Positions 49,619 to 60,149 of a DNA stretch of 64,000 nucleotides are shown piece after piece. Within the stretch, counting starts at the first letter, position 1; every line of letters begins with the position of its first letter. The stretch comes from Bolinopsis microptera. Taxonomy: Eukaryota > Ctenophora > Tentaculata > Lobata > Bolinopsidae. The position numbers and the translations under genes are program-made. The stretch is taken from contig NC_087073.1 in assembly GCF_026151205.1 (NCBI RefSeq), forward strand, positions 6,345,001-6,409,000, given 5' to 3'. The notes below the pieces were generated by a model, which saw only the letters and a list, made by a program, of their open reading frames with translations, was not told where the DNA came from and made no database searches.

Positions 49619-52446
49619 TTTTTTTGAAGGTACCGCTCCCAACGGTCAAAGTGTAAAATTATTATATACAATACAATTTGAAAATATAAAGATAATATCA
49701 ACACATATTACTAGTCCATCCTGGTATGAGGTTGATGTCGCTGTTCGTGTCGTCGCACCATTGGACTGCTCTTCCTCTGTGTCCTCGGATGGCGGCGAGG
49801 GTTGTGCGGAGGATTGAGAAGCGGAGTTTTCGGCGTATGTGAGAAATCGTATCACTATAGGGTGTTCCCCTTTTGTTTGATATGAGTGTTGCGATTCTCT
49901 TATGGAAAGCTTCAGCCTCTTTCCCCATGCTTCCGCTAGTGGAGAAAACGAGGGGTGTAAATGTGCTTTTCTCCACTTCCAGGACCCGGCTGTTATATGT
50001 TCGTTTCTTTTCAGCCTCGTGTTTCTGAAACACTTTGTCAATGGGCCCACTGTTGCTTTTATTCCCGTCATGAAAGACTCGAACGTCGAAAAACGTCTTG
50101 TCCACGGTGTTCCAGACCCCCCTTGCCGTGATGTCCAGCCTTGCATCTGGTCGGGTGTTAGTCGTTTTGAGTTTGAAGGTTTCTCCTGTAAGAGGTAGCA
50201 ATTTTGGTTCTGTCCGAACGTCTTTGCATACCTCTTCCAGGAGACTGGCTTCTAGGTCGCGGATCTGGTTGTGCCGCATATCCCTGTAACCTCCCATAGC
50301 ACAGGATAGTGCATGGTCTATGGTGTTCGCTTTAGAGCATGCACATATCTGCGGTCTGTCTCTGATTGGGTGTTTATATCTCATCAGGACGGCGTCGGAA
50401 AATTCCTGCTTTGATAACGTATAGTGGAATTCCTCCAGCGGTAAAGCGGTAAGCCATGACGATGCTCCTTTCTGGCAGAGAATGTCCAGGTTTCTGCTGG
50501 TGTCGTCAGTACATTTTGCTTTAATAGAGGCCAACTTGTACTTATTGTAGAGGGTTTTCTCACTAGAAATGCCATTTTTCGCATGTTTGATCTTTTGGTT
50601 CATTTCATGGGTTTCCTCAGGGGAGAGTGTGAGTTTCTGGTTTAAGATAGCCTCAGTGAGAGGTTGTGTGGCTTTCCTGGAGAGGCTATATTCTAATGGG
50701 CACATTTCCACGGGATTGGATACAGCTAGGCCTCCGAATCTTGTGGGTAGGCTGTAAATGTCCCTATCTGTGTCCGTGAAAGCATGGTTTCCAACTATTA
50801 TTGGTAGAAAACTTGAGCGAATACATGCCTCCAGTGGGGCGAACAGGTCGGCTATATTTGGTATTGTCCTCATCACGTATGTCCACCTCTTGCTGAGTCC
50901 AGTGATATACGCTGAGTACGCCAGCTGGGGTTCGGTTAGTGCGATCTTGCATAACTCCTCAAGCTCTGTGACCCATTTTGCCACCTTACCTTGTACATAT
51001 TGCTTGATAAATGACTGTGTCCCTATGGCAGCGCCGAGGTATCTCTGCCCTCCTGATTTATCCCCAGTTCCCTCCTGAGTAATCTGGATTCCTGTCCCAT
51101 CAAATAGCTCTCGTGCCTTGTCTAGGTGTTCTTGTTTGACAACTAACCATGTCTTTGTGGCATTTGGGAAGTATCCTATGGGAGGTCCAATTATCAGAAG
51201 TTTGTCCCACCAGGCTTTGAGTGACTCCAAGTAGCCGCCAGCTCCTCCGTCGTCGGCGTACCAGATATTCTTACAGCCGACGATGAGTGACAACTCTTGT
51301 AGAAGCATGAGAGTGGAAATGGAATAAAAACCGGATGCACAGTTGTCACCTTGTGTTGTTCCTTCTTTAGATAATAAGTGATTGCCATCGGGGAGGAATA
51401 GTTTCGATGGGTTTCTGTAGGTGTTAATTAGGTACGTGGCGAATTCGGGGCAGGTGTGTCTGATGTTGTGCAGTGCTGTCTGGCGATTGAGGCTGTTAAA
51501 CGCGTTCGTTGCGTCCACCAGTAGGACTCCCTGGCAGTCGTCTTCAGCAAATATGTCGGACATTGCATGACAGGCGGCTTCGTATCCTCCCTCTTGACCC
51601 GCAGAAAGCTGTAGTGGCCCGACGGAGTTGATGATTTCGGGCTTCAGGAACATGACCACCGTTTTTCCCATTATTCGTCGCAAGACCTCACCAATACCTA
51701 TAGGACGAATGCCTGGGTTCTTATCGAGAGGTATAAGTCTACAGTTTAGCAAGGGTGCGATTGGCTGCGGGTCAACGTTCTCGGTGCAGAGCCTCCTACA
51801 TGCCCTGGCTATTGAATCACAAGCGTCTGAGGAGGATTTTCCGAACGACTTTGAGCACAATATCCTCCTCCAGGTGTCGCTGTCAAGGCCACTGGGCCCG
51901 CACGCTCCTTTCGTGATTTTTGCGGCTTTGTAGACCAGTTCGGCGTCGATGTTTTCGAAGATGACAGGTTCGACGATGGGCACCTTATCCTTTTTGAGTA
52001 CTCCAGTTGCTAGTGGGGCTGCGTCAGGATGTTTGGTTTTCAGTTTTTTGACAACTTCGGGACTGATTTCCAGGGGTTGTGAGTTGTTGTTTGTTATCCA
52101 TCTCAGAGCTGCCGCAACCTTGCCCTGTAGCATCAGTCGTGTGAAAACTTTGGCAACATGGGTTTGGTTCTTCTGCTGTGTGTTTTGGGGTATTCTCTTC
52201 TGTATAGCCTCACATTCCGACAAGAGCTTTTTGAACTTTCCTGCTTTCCATTTCTCCAAACGTTCTCCGAGGTATTTGATATGATCTCGATTTTTTGAGG
52301 TTTTCGAAGGTTTTTGGAGCATTGTTGCAGTAAATACGTTAAGAGCTAGAAATGATATTGATTCCATCGATGTTTTGTTGATCCAAAGGTCAAGCAGTCG
52401 AGTTATTTCTCCGATAAATGCTTTGCCGAGGGTACCTGATGGGATC
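49619..52446 (-). mobile_element. 5'-truncated non-LTR retrotransposon with 14-bp target-site duplication
   Basis: TTCTAATAATAGAT flanks the element perfectly at 49605-49618 and 52447-52460. On the minus strand the element ends in an A run next to the left copy, as expected for target-primed reverse transcription. The ORF is open to the very 5' boundary (no stop between 52446 and the first ATG at 52367), indicating 5' truncation. The perfect duplication and intact 889-codon frame suggest a recent insertion. Confidence 0.92.
49698..52367 (-). CDS. Non-LTR retrotransposon polyprotein: RT plus restriction-like endonuclease
   Basis: 889 residues from the first ATG. RT motifs in order: GPSGLDSDTWRRIL (157-170), RLIPLDKNPGIRPIGIGEVL (210-229), VLLVDATNAFNSL (281-293, catalytic Asp285), EGTTQGDNCASG (335-346), WYADDGGAGG (369-378, YADD), QRYLGAAIG (441-449). 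After the thumb comes a CxCx7Hx3C knuckle (C675, C677, H685, C689), then TRPDARLDITARG (738-750) and FFDVRVFHDG (759-768), the layout of the PD-(D/E)XK-like nuclease of R2/NeSL-type elements. The N-terminal zinc fingers of intact relatives are absent through truncation. Clade within the restriction-like-endonuclease group not settled. Confidence 0.85.
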   Translation of the reverse strand: MESISFLALNVFTATMLQKPSKTSKNRDHIKYLGERLEKWKAGKFKKLLSECEAIQKRIPQNTQQKNQTHVAKVFTRLMLQGKVAAALRWITNNNSQPLEISPEVVKKLKTKHPDAAPLATGVLKKDKVPIVEPVIFENIDAELVYKAAKITKGACGPSGLDSDTWRRILCSKSFGKSSSDACDSIARACRRLCTENVDPQPIAPLLNCRLIPLDKNPGIRPIGIGEVLRRIMGKTVVMFLKPEIINSVGPLQLSAGQEGGYEAACHAMSDIFAEDDCQGVLLVDATNAFNSLNRQTALHNIRHTCPEFATYLINTYRNPSKLFLPDGNHLLSKEGTTQGDNCASGFYSISTLMLLQELSLIVGCKNIWYADDGGAGGYLESLKAWWDKLLIIGPPIGYFPNATKTWLVVKQEHLDKARELFDGTGIQITQEGTGDKSGGQRYLGAAIGTQSFIKQYVQGKVAKWVTELEELCKIALTEPQLAYSAYITGLSKRWTYVMRTIPNIADLFAPLEACIRSSFLPIIVGNHAFTDTDRDIYSLPTRFGGLAVSNPVEMCPLEYSLSRKATQPLTEAILNQKLTLSPEETHEMNQKIKHAKNGISSEKTLYNKYKLASIKAKCTDDTSRNLDILCQKGASSWLTALPLEEFHYTLSKQEFSDAVLMRYKHPIRDRPQICACSKANTIDHALSCAMGGYRDMRHNQIRDLEASLLEEVCKDVRTEPKLLPLTGETFKLKTTNTRPDARLDITARGVWNTVDKTFFDVRVFHDGNKSNSGPIDKVFQKHEAEKKRTYNSRVLEVEKSTFTPLVFSTSGSMGKEAEAFHKRIATLISNKRGTPYSDTISHIRRKLRFSILRTTLAAIRGHRGRAVQWCDDTNSDINLIPGWTSNMC

Positions 52447-52493
52447 TTCTAATAATAGATACTCCGTATAATATAGTCCTAGGGAGTTCCTAT

Positions 52494-54846
52494 AATTGTC
52501 CCGCTACCTCCATGCTTTACGAAAAGCAAAGTTCTAAAATTCCATATGCTCTGTTTTCCTAGCCAAGACCATGGACATAAACTTAAAGGCTATATAAAAC
52601 GTTCAACGAAAATTATATACCCGATGCATTAACCGTTAACGGATGCAGTGGTTTAGCAGTTACTGGGAATGTCTCTCAAAACTCAGTATCATATTCATAT
52701 CATTTCAGAGACGTCGAGAAAGGTACATCTTGATCCACACATGGATAATTTTCAATTGTCAATGGCCTGGCCCCAAATGATATTGGCATGCTGTTCAAAA
52801 ACAACCCCCCGACATGAAATAAAAGCCACTGCGTACCGACACTGAATAAAAAATCACAGCGCTGTGTGGCAACTCACTATGAAAACTCATTTGGAGTGAA
52901 AGCGGCACAACTGTGGAATCTTCTTATCAAAGTACTCAAAATAAGTACGATTATTTCTGAAAGAATACTGAAATCGACAGTTCTTATTATGGTTCAAATT
53001 GATTAATACAAGAAATTCAAATATAGCACTAGCAGCCAATACCAGTTTTCCGCATTAAATTTATATCATGTTGGGGCACAAAATATTAATTCTGTCACAT
53101 TTTTAGTGACTTATGTTACAGGCCTAAGGTTTTAAAGTGTTCCAGGAAGCCAAACTTAAGATCACCAACGATTTAAATGTTCCTCTTTCATCTTTCCTCT
53201 GAGTCGCTTGTTTAGAGTTATACTTAGAGTCAGTTGAGATCTACCTTACTCGGGAATACTATAACGGGTTAATTTATGACTGGGAATATTAATGACCGGG
53301 AAAAATATGGCGGACTTTCCCAAAACCCGCCAAATTATCCCGGTCATGTATTTACCGGTGGCCGACCTTTCACGTTTTTTTTCAGAGGTATACAAATTTT
53401 CAACCGAAATTTCTGTTTTTGTTACTTGTTAAAGAAGTTATTTCAATTTACAGTTATTGATATTACTCAGAAATAGAAAAAAAAGACACGTCTATTTAAA
53501 GGAAAATAAATCTAAGCAATAATAAGTCAAATCTTCATTAAAGCGTTTTCTCATTCTCATTATCGCTAATGTCCCCTCCATTATCATTATTGATATCCCC
53601 CTGCTGCTGACCGTCAAATTCGAAGTTGTATTGTTGTCTTAACAAGACTTTAATTTTGTCCGCTAATGGGGCTACTGCTCTGAAGGTCAGCCGGAGCTTA
53701 AGATATATATATATATATATATATTAATATATATATATATTATATATTATTATTATTTTCGTTTTCTTCTATAACATATAAATTGTTTTCTTCTCTACGA
53801 TTCACTGATTCATGGGCAAGAGATGTGAGAATCACGGTCCACCCTGAAATCTGATTTATATAACCAAATTGTGATTTTTATAACGAAATTATGGTAGCAA
53901 ACGCCAATAAAGTTACAGCCCTCCATCCACTGCTTCAAAAGTCTTTTCTAGCACATATGAGACTTCAGGTAAAATACGATGATCACCACCCCCTTGGAAC
54001 CCTATAATCTGAGTCGGCGGGTTTTTTTATGACTGGTAAAATTGTTGACCGGGAAAAATATGGCGGAATCTTCCAAAACCCACCACTTTATCCCGGTTAT
54101 AATATTCCCGAGTATAAGGTAATCACTAATCAGTAAGGAATTTTCAGTTAATTGTGTGATCTAGTTAATTAGGTTATGATCAAGATCAACGACTGAGGAG
54201 GCTCAGTGAGCTCACTCTGCGTTCAACGCTGCGATTAGGAGCAATGCCAAGATATTTGTTAGACACCCCATACAGATTCTAATGACTGTGCAGGATACAG
54301 AGAACAAAGCAACTAATACAATGAAGCATCTACAAACTCGATCTCGGAATAAAGTAAAAATAACCAAATTCCAGGAAGAAGGAAATGCGTAAAATAAAAC
54401 GAAATAGCTCGAGGGATGGTAACATCATACCTGCTGCTAACCTAATACCCAGAATCCGTTGAGAGATGATCAACCGACAACCGCGAAGCTTCCTCTGTCG
54501 AGTCGCTATCAACCAGAAATCAGAATGCAGTGTAATTAGCTGTATTTAAAAACACAACTCGAGATAGCTCATTATCTTACTACCTTATAGGACATAATTG
54601 TCACTGACAAGTTTTTCACGGCTCAAATTTTTTTACGGACATAATTATTCACGCTCATGACCGCCCAAAAAATTGTGAACATTTTTGGTTATTTTTAAAA
54701 TAAAATTAAGTGTCTCTCGGATCAGATGGTAGTCCAAGGGTGGACTGCTGGGTGCTGGGGCGCCTGACAGAAAACCATATTGTGATTAAAGCCCCGAAAC
54801 GGTGTCAGGTTTGTAACTGATGATTCTAGTGATCCATGCTCCTGTG
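52494..54846. repeat. Old interspersed repeat, copy 1, interrupted by a TIR element
   Basis: Starts TTCCTATAATTGTCCCG and matches 56,170-57,645 through GAGTTTGCTGCT, except for an 880-bp insertion at 53,242-54,121. At 52,707-52,830 the + strand keeps a broken C-terminal ORF with RRRERYILIH and VNGLAPNDIGMLF, typical of the end of non-LTR ORF2, so this is a dead retroelement 3' region. Confidence 0.75.
53242..54121. mobile_element. DNA transposon derivative with TACCTTA..CTCGGGAATA inverted ends
   Basis: The left end TACCTTACTCGGGAATACT and the right end, read inverted (TACCTTATACTCGGGAATAT), are terminal inverted repeats extended by GACCGGGAAAAATATGGCGG on both sides. On the minus strand, about 53,706-53,538 keeps the end of a reading frame (KLRLTFRAVAPLADKIKVLL, ending NENEKTL and stop), probably a transposase C-terminus, so this is an internally deleted copy. 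An AT dinucleotide run lies at 53,703-53,750. The empty site is at about 57,000. Confidence 0.75.
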
Positions 54847-55589
54847 AGTTTGCTGCTAGTGCTGTTAGTGTTAATTAACGATATCAATTCATCGCAGCTC
54901 GGCGCAGCATGCACAGTTAAGTAGCGCAGTAAGCAGCACAGTAAGTAGATCGGCGAGATGCACCACTGTGCCTCACCGAGCTGCGAAGGATTGACATCGT
55001 GAATCAAATTACAAAGTAATTCAAGAAGACACGCGCCAAAGACGCGCAGTTTCTGAATGATGTCAACGATAGCTTAAAATTCACTGATGTCATTATTATT
55101 CAGCGTGACCGGTAATACTAATAGTCTGAAAATCAAAAGGAGAAAACACAAGTATAAATCACTAAAAAAGGAGTATCGTTTTACCTAGAATATAAGTCAA
55201 ATATAGATTAAAGACTAAGACGAAGAGTAAGGGCTTATTAACTTTCGTGCCAACTTTAGAGACGGTAACCACATTAAACTGAAATTTTCCCAATCAAAAT
55301 TTACGCATTAGAATTAATATATCAGTACAGATCTTATACTTGGAATCAGGTACTTTCAAAACATTTCTCTTAAATTATCTTTCTTAACACCGTTCAATTG
55401 TAACTTTAAATTAAAATATGATGATGCCGACGATGCTGGAATCTGATCAGCTAATCGTTAATCGTTAGTGTTATGTCACCATGTGACAAGAATAGTATGA
55501 TAAACCTCCCAATCAGTATATATGTATCAAAAGAAAATATTGATCTTCAAATCGACACAGCTGGTAGTGGTATTTGATTTTGATTACCT

Positions 55590-55670
55590 GGGGACCCCAG
55601 GCTATTATGTTCATAACCAATAACCGAATAAAGATTCGGCGGAATGACAGGCTGAGCGCCGCCCGCCAGT
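55590..55670. repeat. Dispersed motif CAGGCTGAGCGCCGCCC
   Basis: A segment of about 80 bp containing GGCGGAATGACAGGCTGAGC recurs in either orientation at 10,760-10,815, 41,285-41,365 and 58,250-58,325, often next to CCTGGGGACCCCAGG-like palindromes. Probably the terminus of a non-autonomous repeat family. Confidence 0.7.
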
Positions 55671-56169
55671 AAGCATTTGATAGCATCATAGCAAAGAATC
55701 TGAAGCTTATGTGCGTCGGGAGCCCTTTTTGAAACATCTCGAAGTTAGAGTGCAGAGCGCATGATTACTGATTATTAGCACGATTGGGTGAAACAAGGAC
55801 GAAACCGTGTGTTGATTAGAATTAAAAGAGGAAGGTATTTAGTGATAAATTGCGCACTCTTGCATTTTAGTTTTAAATGGTAGACTATCTCGAAGTAGGG
55901 CCTTTAATTTAACCTTAATGCAGTTATTTAGTAAGTCTAGGGAAAACACGAGCTTTAGTTGTCGGAGATGAAATTGTTTCTGTTCCTGATCGAAGTTGCA
56001 ATGATGCTGATAGATTTGATGCAGCTCAGCACTCAGCAGCCACTGTCTTCAAATAAAGAGAGTTCCAGTTCTGCAGTCTCAAATGTTTTCGCCCAGCTTT
56101 TATTTTCATCGTGGTTATACACTTATAGAAGACAGACCTGAAGATATACTAGTATAATGATAATAATAG

Positions 56170-57645
56170 TTCCTATAATTGTCCCGATACCTCTGCTTTA
56201 TGAAAAGCAACGTTCTAAAATTCCATCTGCTCTGTTTTCCTAGCCAAGACTGCATGGACATATAATTGAGGATATATAACGCATTAGCCGTTAACGGGTG
56301 CAGTGGTTTATTATTAAGAAACTGTTTACACCATTAAAATATTCAAAACCCCTAAAAGAAATCAAGTCATCCTAAAATGGTGATCAGTGGTTTATACTAC
56401 TGGGAATGTCTCTCAGAACTCAATATCATATCATGATCATTTCAGAGACGTCGAGAAAGGTACATCTTGATCCACACATGGAAAATTGTCAATGGCCTGG
56501 CCCCAAATGATATTGGCATGCTGTTCAAAAACAACCCCCGACATGAAATAAAAGCCACTGCGTACCGACACTGTATAAAAAATCACAGCGCTGTGTGGCA
56601 ACTCACTATGAAAACTCATTTGGAGTGAAAGCGGCACAGCTGTGGAATCTTTTTATCAAAGTACTCAAAGTAAGTACGATTATTTCTGAAAGAATATTGA
56701 AATCATAATTTGTTGTAAATGTTTAATAATTTTTCGTTTACATCGACAGTTCTTATTATGGTTCAAATTGATTAATACAAGAAATTCAAATATAGCACTA
56801 GCAGCCAATACCAGTTTTCCGCATTAAATTTATATTGTTGGGGCACAAAATGTTAACTCTGTCACATTTTTAGTGACTTATGTTACAGGCCTAAGGTTTT
56901 AAAGTGTTCCAGGAAGCCAAACTTAAGATCACCAACGATATAAATGTTCCTCTTCCCTCTGGGTCGCTTGTTTAGAGTTAGAGTCAGTTGGGATCTAATC
57001 AGTAAGAAACTTTCAGTTAATTATGTGATCTAGTTAATCAGGTTATGATCAAGATCAACGACTGAGGAGGCTCACTCTGCGATTAGGAGCAAGATATTTG
57101 TTAGACAGCCCATACAGATTTTAATGACTGTGCAGGATGCAGAAAACATAGAAACTAATACAATGAAGCATATACAAACTCGATCTCGGAATAAAGTAAA
57201 AATAACCAAATTCCATCATAAATAACATCATACCTGCTGCTAACCTAATACCCAGAATCCGTTGAGAGATGATCAACCGACAACCGCGAAGCTTCCTCTG
57301 AATCGCTATCAACCAGAAATCAGAATGCAGTGTATATAGCTGTATTTAAAAAACACAACTCGGGATAGCTCATTATCTTACTACCTTGTAGGACATAATT
57401 GTCACTGACAAGTTTTTCACGGCTCAAATTTTTTACGGACATAATTATTCACGCTCATGACCGCCCAAAAAATTGTGAACATTTTTGGTTATTTTTTAAT
57501 AAGTGTCTCTCAGATCAGATGGTAGTCGAAGAGTGGACTGCTGGGGCGCCTGACAGAAAACCATATTGTGATTAAAGCCCCGAAACGGTGTCAGGTTTGT
57601 AACTGATGATTCTAGTGATCCATGCTCCTGTGAGTTTGCTGCTGT
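56170..57645. repeat. Old interspersed repeat, copy 2 (uninterrupted)
   Basis: Counterpart of 52,494-54,846. It lacks the 880-bp TIR element, reading GGGATCTAATCAGTAAG straight through at about 56,991-57,007, but has two small insertions of its own near 56,310 and 56,705. The broken non-LTR C-terminal ORF lies at 56,444-56,620. Confidence 0.75.
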
Positions 57646-57993
57646 ACGTATCTCAACTCCGCATCTTGGGTGAATATACGTACATCTTCATACTAAACCC
57701 AGGTGTGGCATGGCCATGAGTCAGTGAATACGGGCGAGCGGATGCAATAGCGAAGGTGGCGTGGTAATGCCTAAAAGACACAGTCAGGTTGTTGTCAGTT
57801 TGCTGACTGTAAGGGAGGAGGTATCTGGTATATCCGTATTTCGCTGCTACTGATGCAGTCCTTGATATGTGATCTGGCAATCAAGGCTTCGTCTAACTAT
57901 CTGCCGTTGGGCTTGTGGAACCCGTAGGGGGGGGGGGCATACATAGGTTGGAATGGTTTTGTGCACCACGAGGAGTGAGGGAAGGAGGTTTCA

Positions 57994-57999
<6 letters not shown>

Positions 58000-58032
<33 letters not shown>

Positions 58033-58035
58033 GTT
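58000..58035. repeat. GA dinucleotide microsatellite
   Basis: About 12 GA repeats with small interruptions. Confidence 0.95.
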
Positions 58036-58659
58036 GTTAGGATCAGCACTAGTAGGTGGAATGTTTGGTTGGAGCCCTCTGTTTTCCTGTATAGCATTTT
58101 AGTCACTCCGCAGTTTATTAACTGTTTCTCAACTATACTCGATATTGGATTTTACCCATGGAAAACATTCCGATCTAACATTCCCAAAAATGCCAGCAAG
58201 TGTAACTGACCTGCGTGATTGGGAATTAGATTAGCCCTTACCTGGGGATAGGACCAAGGCTATCATGTTCAGAGAGATTGGGCGGAATGACAGGCCGCTG
58301 GCCGCTGAGCGCCGCCCAGTAAGATTAGTCCGAGTCGTGATGATTAAATTTGCTTGGAATTTGTGAACGATTACGTGGCAAAGATACAGAGTACAAGATA
58401 TACTATAAGTATAAATATCACGAACTTGGTCTCACAGCGCATTTATTCCTGATTTCTAACAGTTCGTTACGTGTCGAATCATTTTGCTCTCCTAATTTAG
58501 CTGGCCAAGAAGTCTGTCTAGCCCTTACAATATATCATATTAAATATATGGTCACAGGAGCCGAATTTTGCCAAATATTAGGGCCGGGTGAATTATAGGG
58601 CTGATAAGACAGTTTATAGATTATAGTTTGACTGTCATGTGACTTTTTAAACACGTTCT

Positions 58660-58975
58660 CTTGGTGGCCCTGAATGACTATTCGAAATCCTAGCCCTCTT
58701 ACTCTAACCTGATAGTGATCCCAACCCTTACCCTAACCCAATATCTAACAAAAGCATATGCTGAAACCCTGACCCTAACGAGAAATTATATCAAATTCCT
58801 TATATGGTCATGACTCATACTCATATTACGTGATCGAGACAGCTTTTCGTCAATATCTAGCTCACCAGGGGAGCATTTTAACCCTATGTCATGGGGATGA
58901 TTCGAAATCAGCGTCCAAAAATACAGCGATTCAAGTTAATTTCAACTGTCGGGGGCCCTTTTAGAAAAATCTCGA
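58660..58975. repeat. Diverged third copy of the 48-49 kb repeat
   Basis: GGTGGCCCTGAATGACTATTCG matches 43,166, and the following AACGAGAAATTA, GGGGAGCATTTTAACCCTAT and AATTTCAACTGTCGGG match 48,125-48,300 with many changes. It ends 130 bases before the gene at 59,108. Confidence 0.75.
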
Positions 58976-59107
58976 AGATTGACTGTAAAGTGATTTAGCA
59001 CGCTCGTTCTCAGAGTTTCGTAAAAACGCAGTTATTTATTGTGAATTTGTTATTAACTTTACCTGACTTTAGTAGGAGTATTCCAACGAAGCAAAGTAGA
59101 AACAAAG

Positions 59108-60143
59108 ATGCTGGTCTTGCTAACTGCACTAGTGGTAGCTGCAATACTGGGTACAACAACAGCCGATGAGGAAATTCAAATTCCGTGGATCAACGAAGTA
59201 CCAACCAAAACTAAAATACCATTCGATGAGGCTACACAAGCAGTGGAATTAAAAGTAAAATGGGGTATCGCCAATAATGGGTATTATTGGTACATCATAA
59301 ATCTCAACGGAAACGATGAAGAAGCGAAGGTTGGATTTGGTTTTTCAAATCCGGGATATACATATCAAGATGGCCCCCTGTCCGGAAATCCATTACCTCC
59401 AACTTGGGCTGTAGCGCCGTGCATCGGGTCAGAGAGAAGGCTTCCTATGCCAGAGAATTTTGTCTTTACTGAGGAAGAGGTGATTTGGACAGTGTGGAAG
59501 GACAATGGAAAGCTGAACGTTCTTTATAATGGAGAAGATTTTTTGAGAGATGGGTATCCTGGTGTTAGTGAGGAATTCGATTGTGAAAATCCGACTGAGT
59601 TTCCAGACGGGAAAGTACAATGGGAACCATATTGGGTTGCAGAATTAAAAAGTGTAACCTTCATGGGTTGGAATGCTAATGAACAATTTGATGGATACAG
59701 ATTTATCCCAATTCCTATGGACGCAGAACCAGGTAAGAATGGGTATTTGTAAAAGGCGCTGTTGAGTATTCACCAAATGTGTCATATTTCATAAAATAAG
59801 AAATTTAATTTCATTGTTAAACTTAAAGAATTTCGCTCTAAATTTGACATAATGCACTTGATTTAATCTCTTCTAAATAAATACTAGCACCCGAGGGCCA
59901 CGGTGTGCCTAACAGCTACAGCAAACTTTAGCCTAAAATAAATAAATAACATACAAGGGTAACCTTTTCACTATAAGTCATATAATTGTACAAACAGAAA
60001 TGCTTAAAGGTCTGTTTTCAGAAAATAATGACGACAGTGGTGACGACATTCATGGTGACGACAATGGTTCTTACAGTGGAACTACCTTGCTCTCTCGCAG
60101 TTCAGTGATTGTAACTGCTCTTCTGATGGCTGCATTCTTTTAG
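59108..60143 (+). CDS. Secreted, probably GPI-anchored protein, two exons, 248 residues
   Basis: Exon 1 is 59108-59732, ending CCAG|GTAAGA in phase 1. Exon 2 is 60022-60143, after TGTTTTCAG. The joined frame is 748 minus 1 bases long (249 codons with TAG), while read-through of the intron stops after seven odd residues. Residues 1-19 are a signal peptide (MLVLLTALVVAAILGTTTA). The body has two cysteines (105 and 159) and a Trp/Gly/Asp-rich beta-type pattern (VIWTVWKDNGKLNVLYNGED, later FMGWNANEQFDGYRFI) that faintly resembles the farnesoic acid O-methyltransferase-type ligand domain. Exon 2 adds an acidic Asp/Gly/Asn stretch, GSYSG as a possible omega site, and a hydrophobic end (SVIVTALLMAAFF), the form of a GPI-attachment signal. 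I do not recognise the family with confidence. A candidate AATAAA is at 60,684. Confidence 0.8.
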
Positions 60144-60149
60144 ATTTTC

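Noticed and set aside
49902-51078. Plus-strand ORFs opposite the non-LTR retrotransposon
   Set aside because: Shadows of the minus-strand RT gene.
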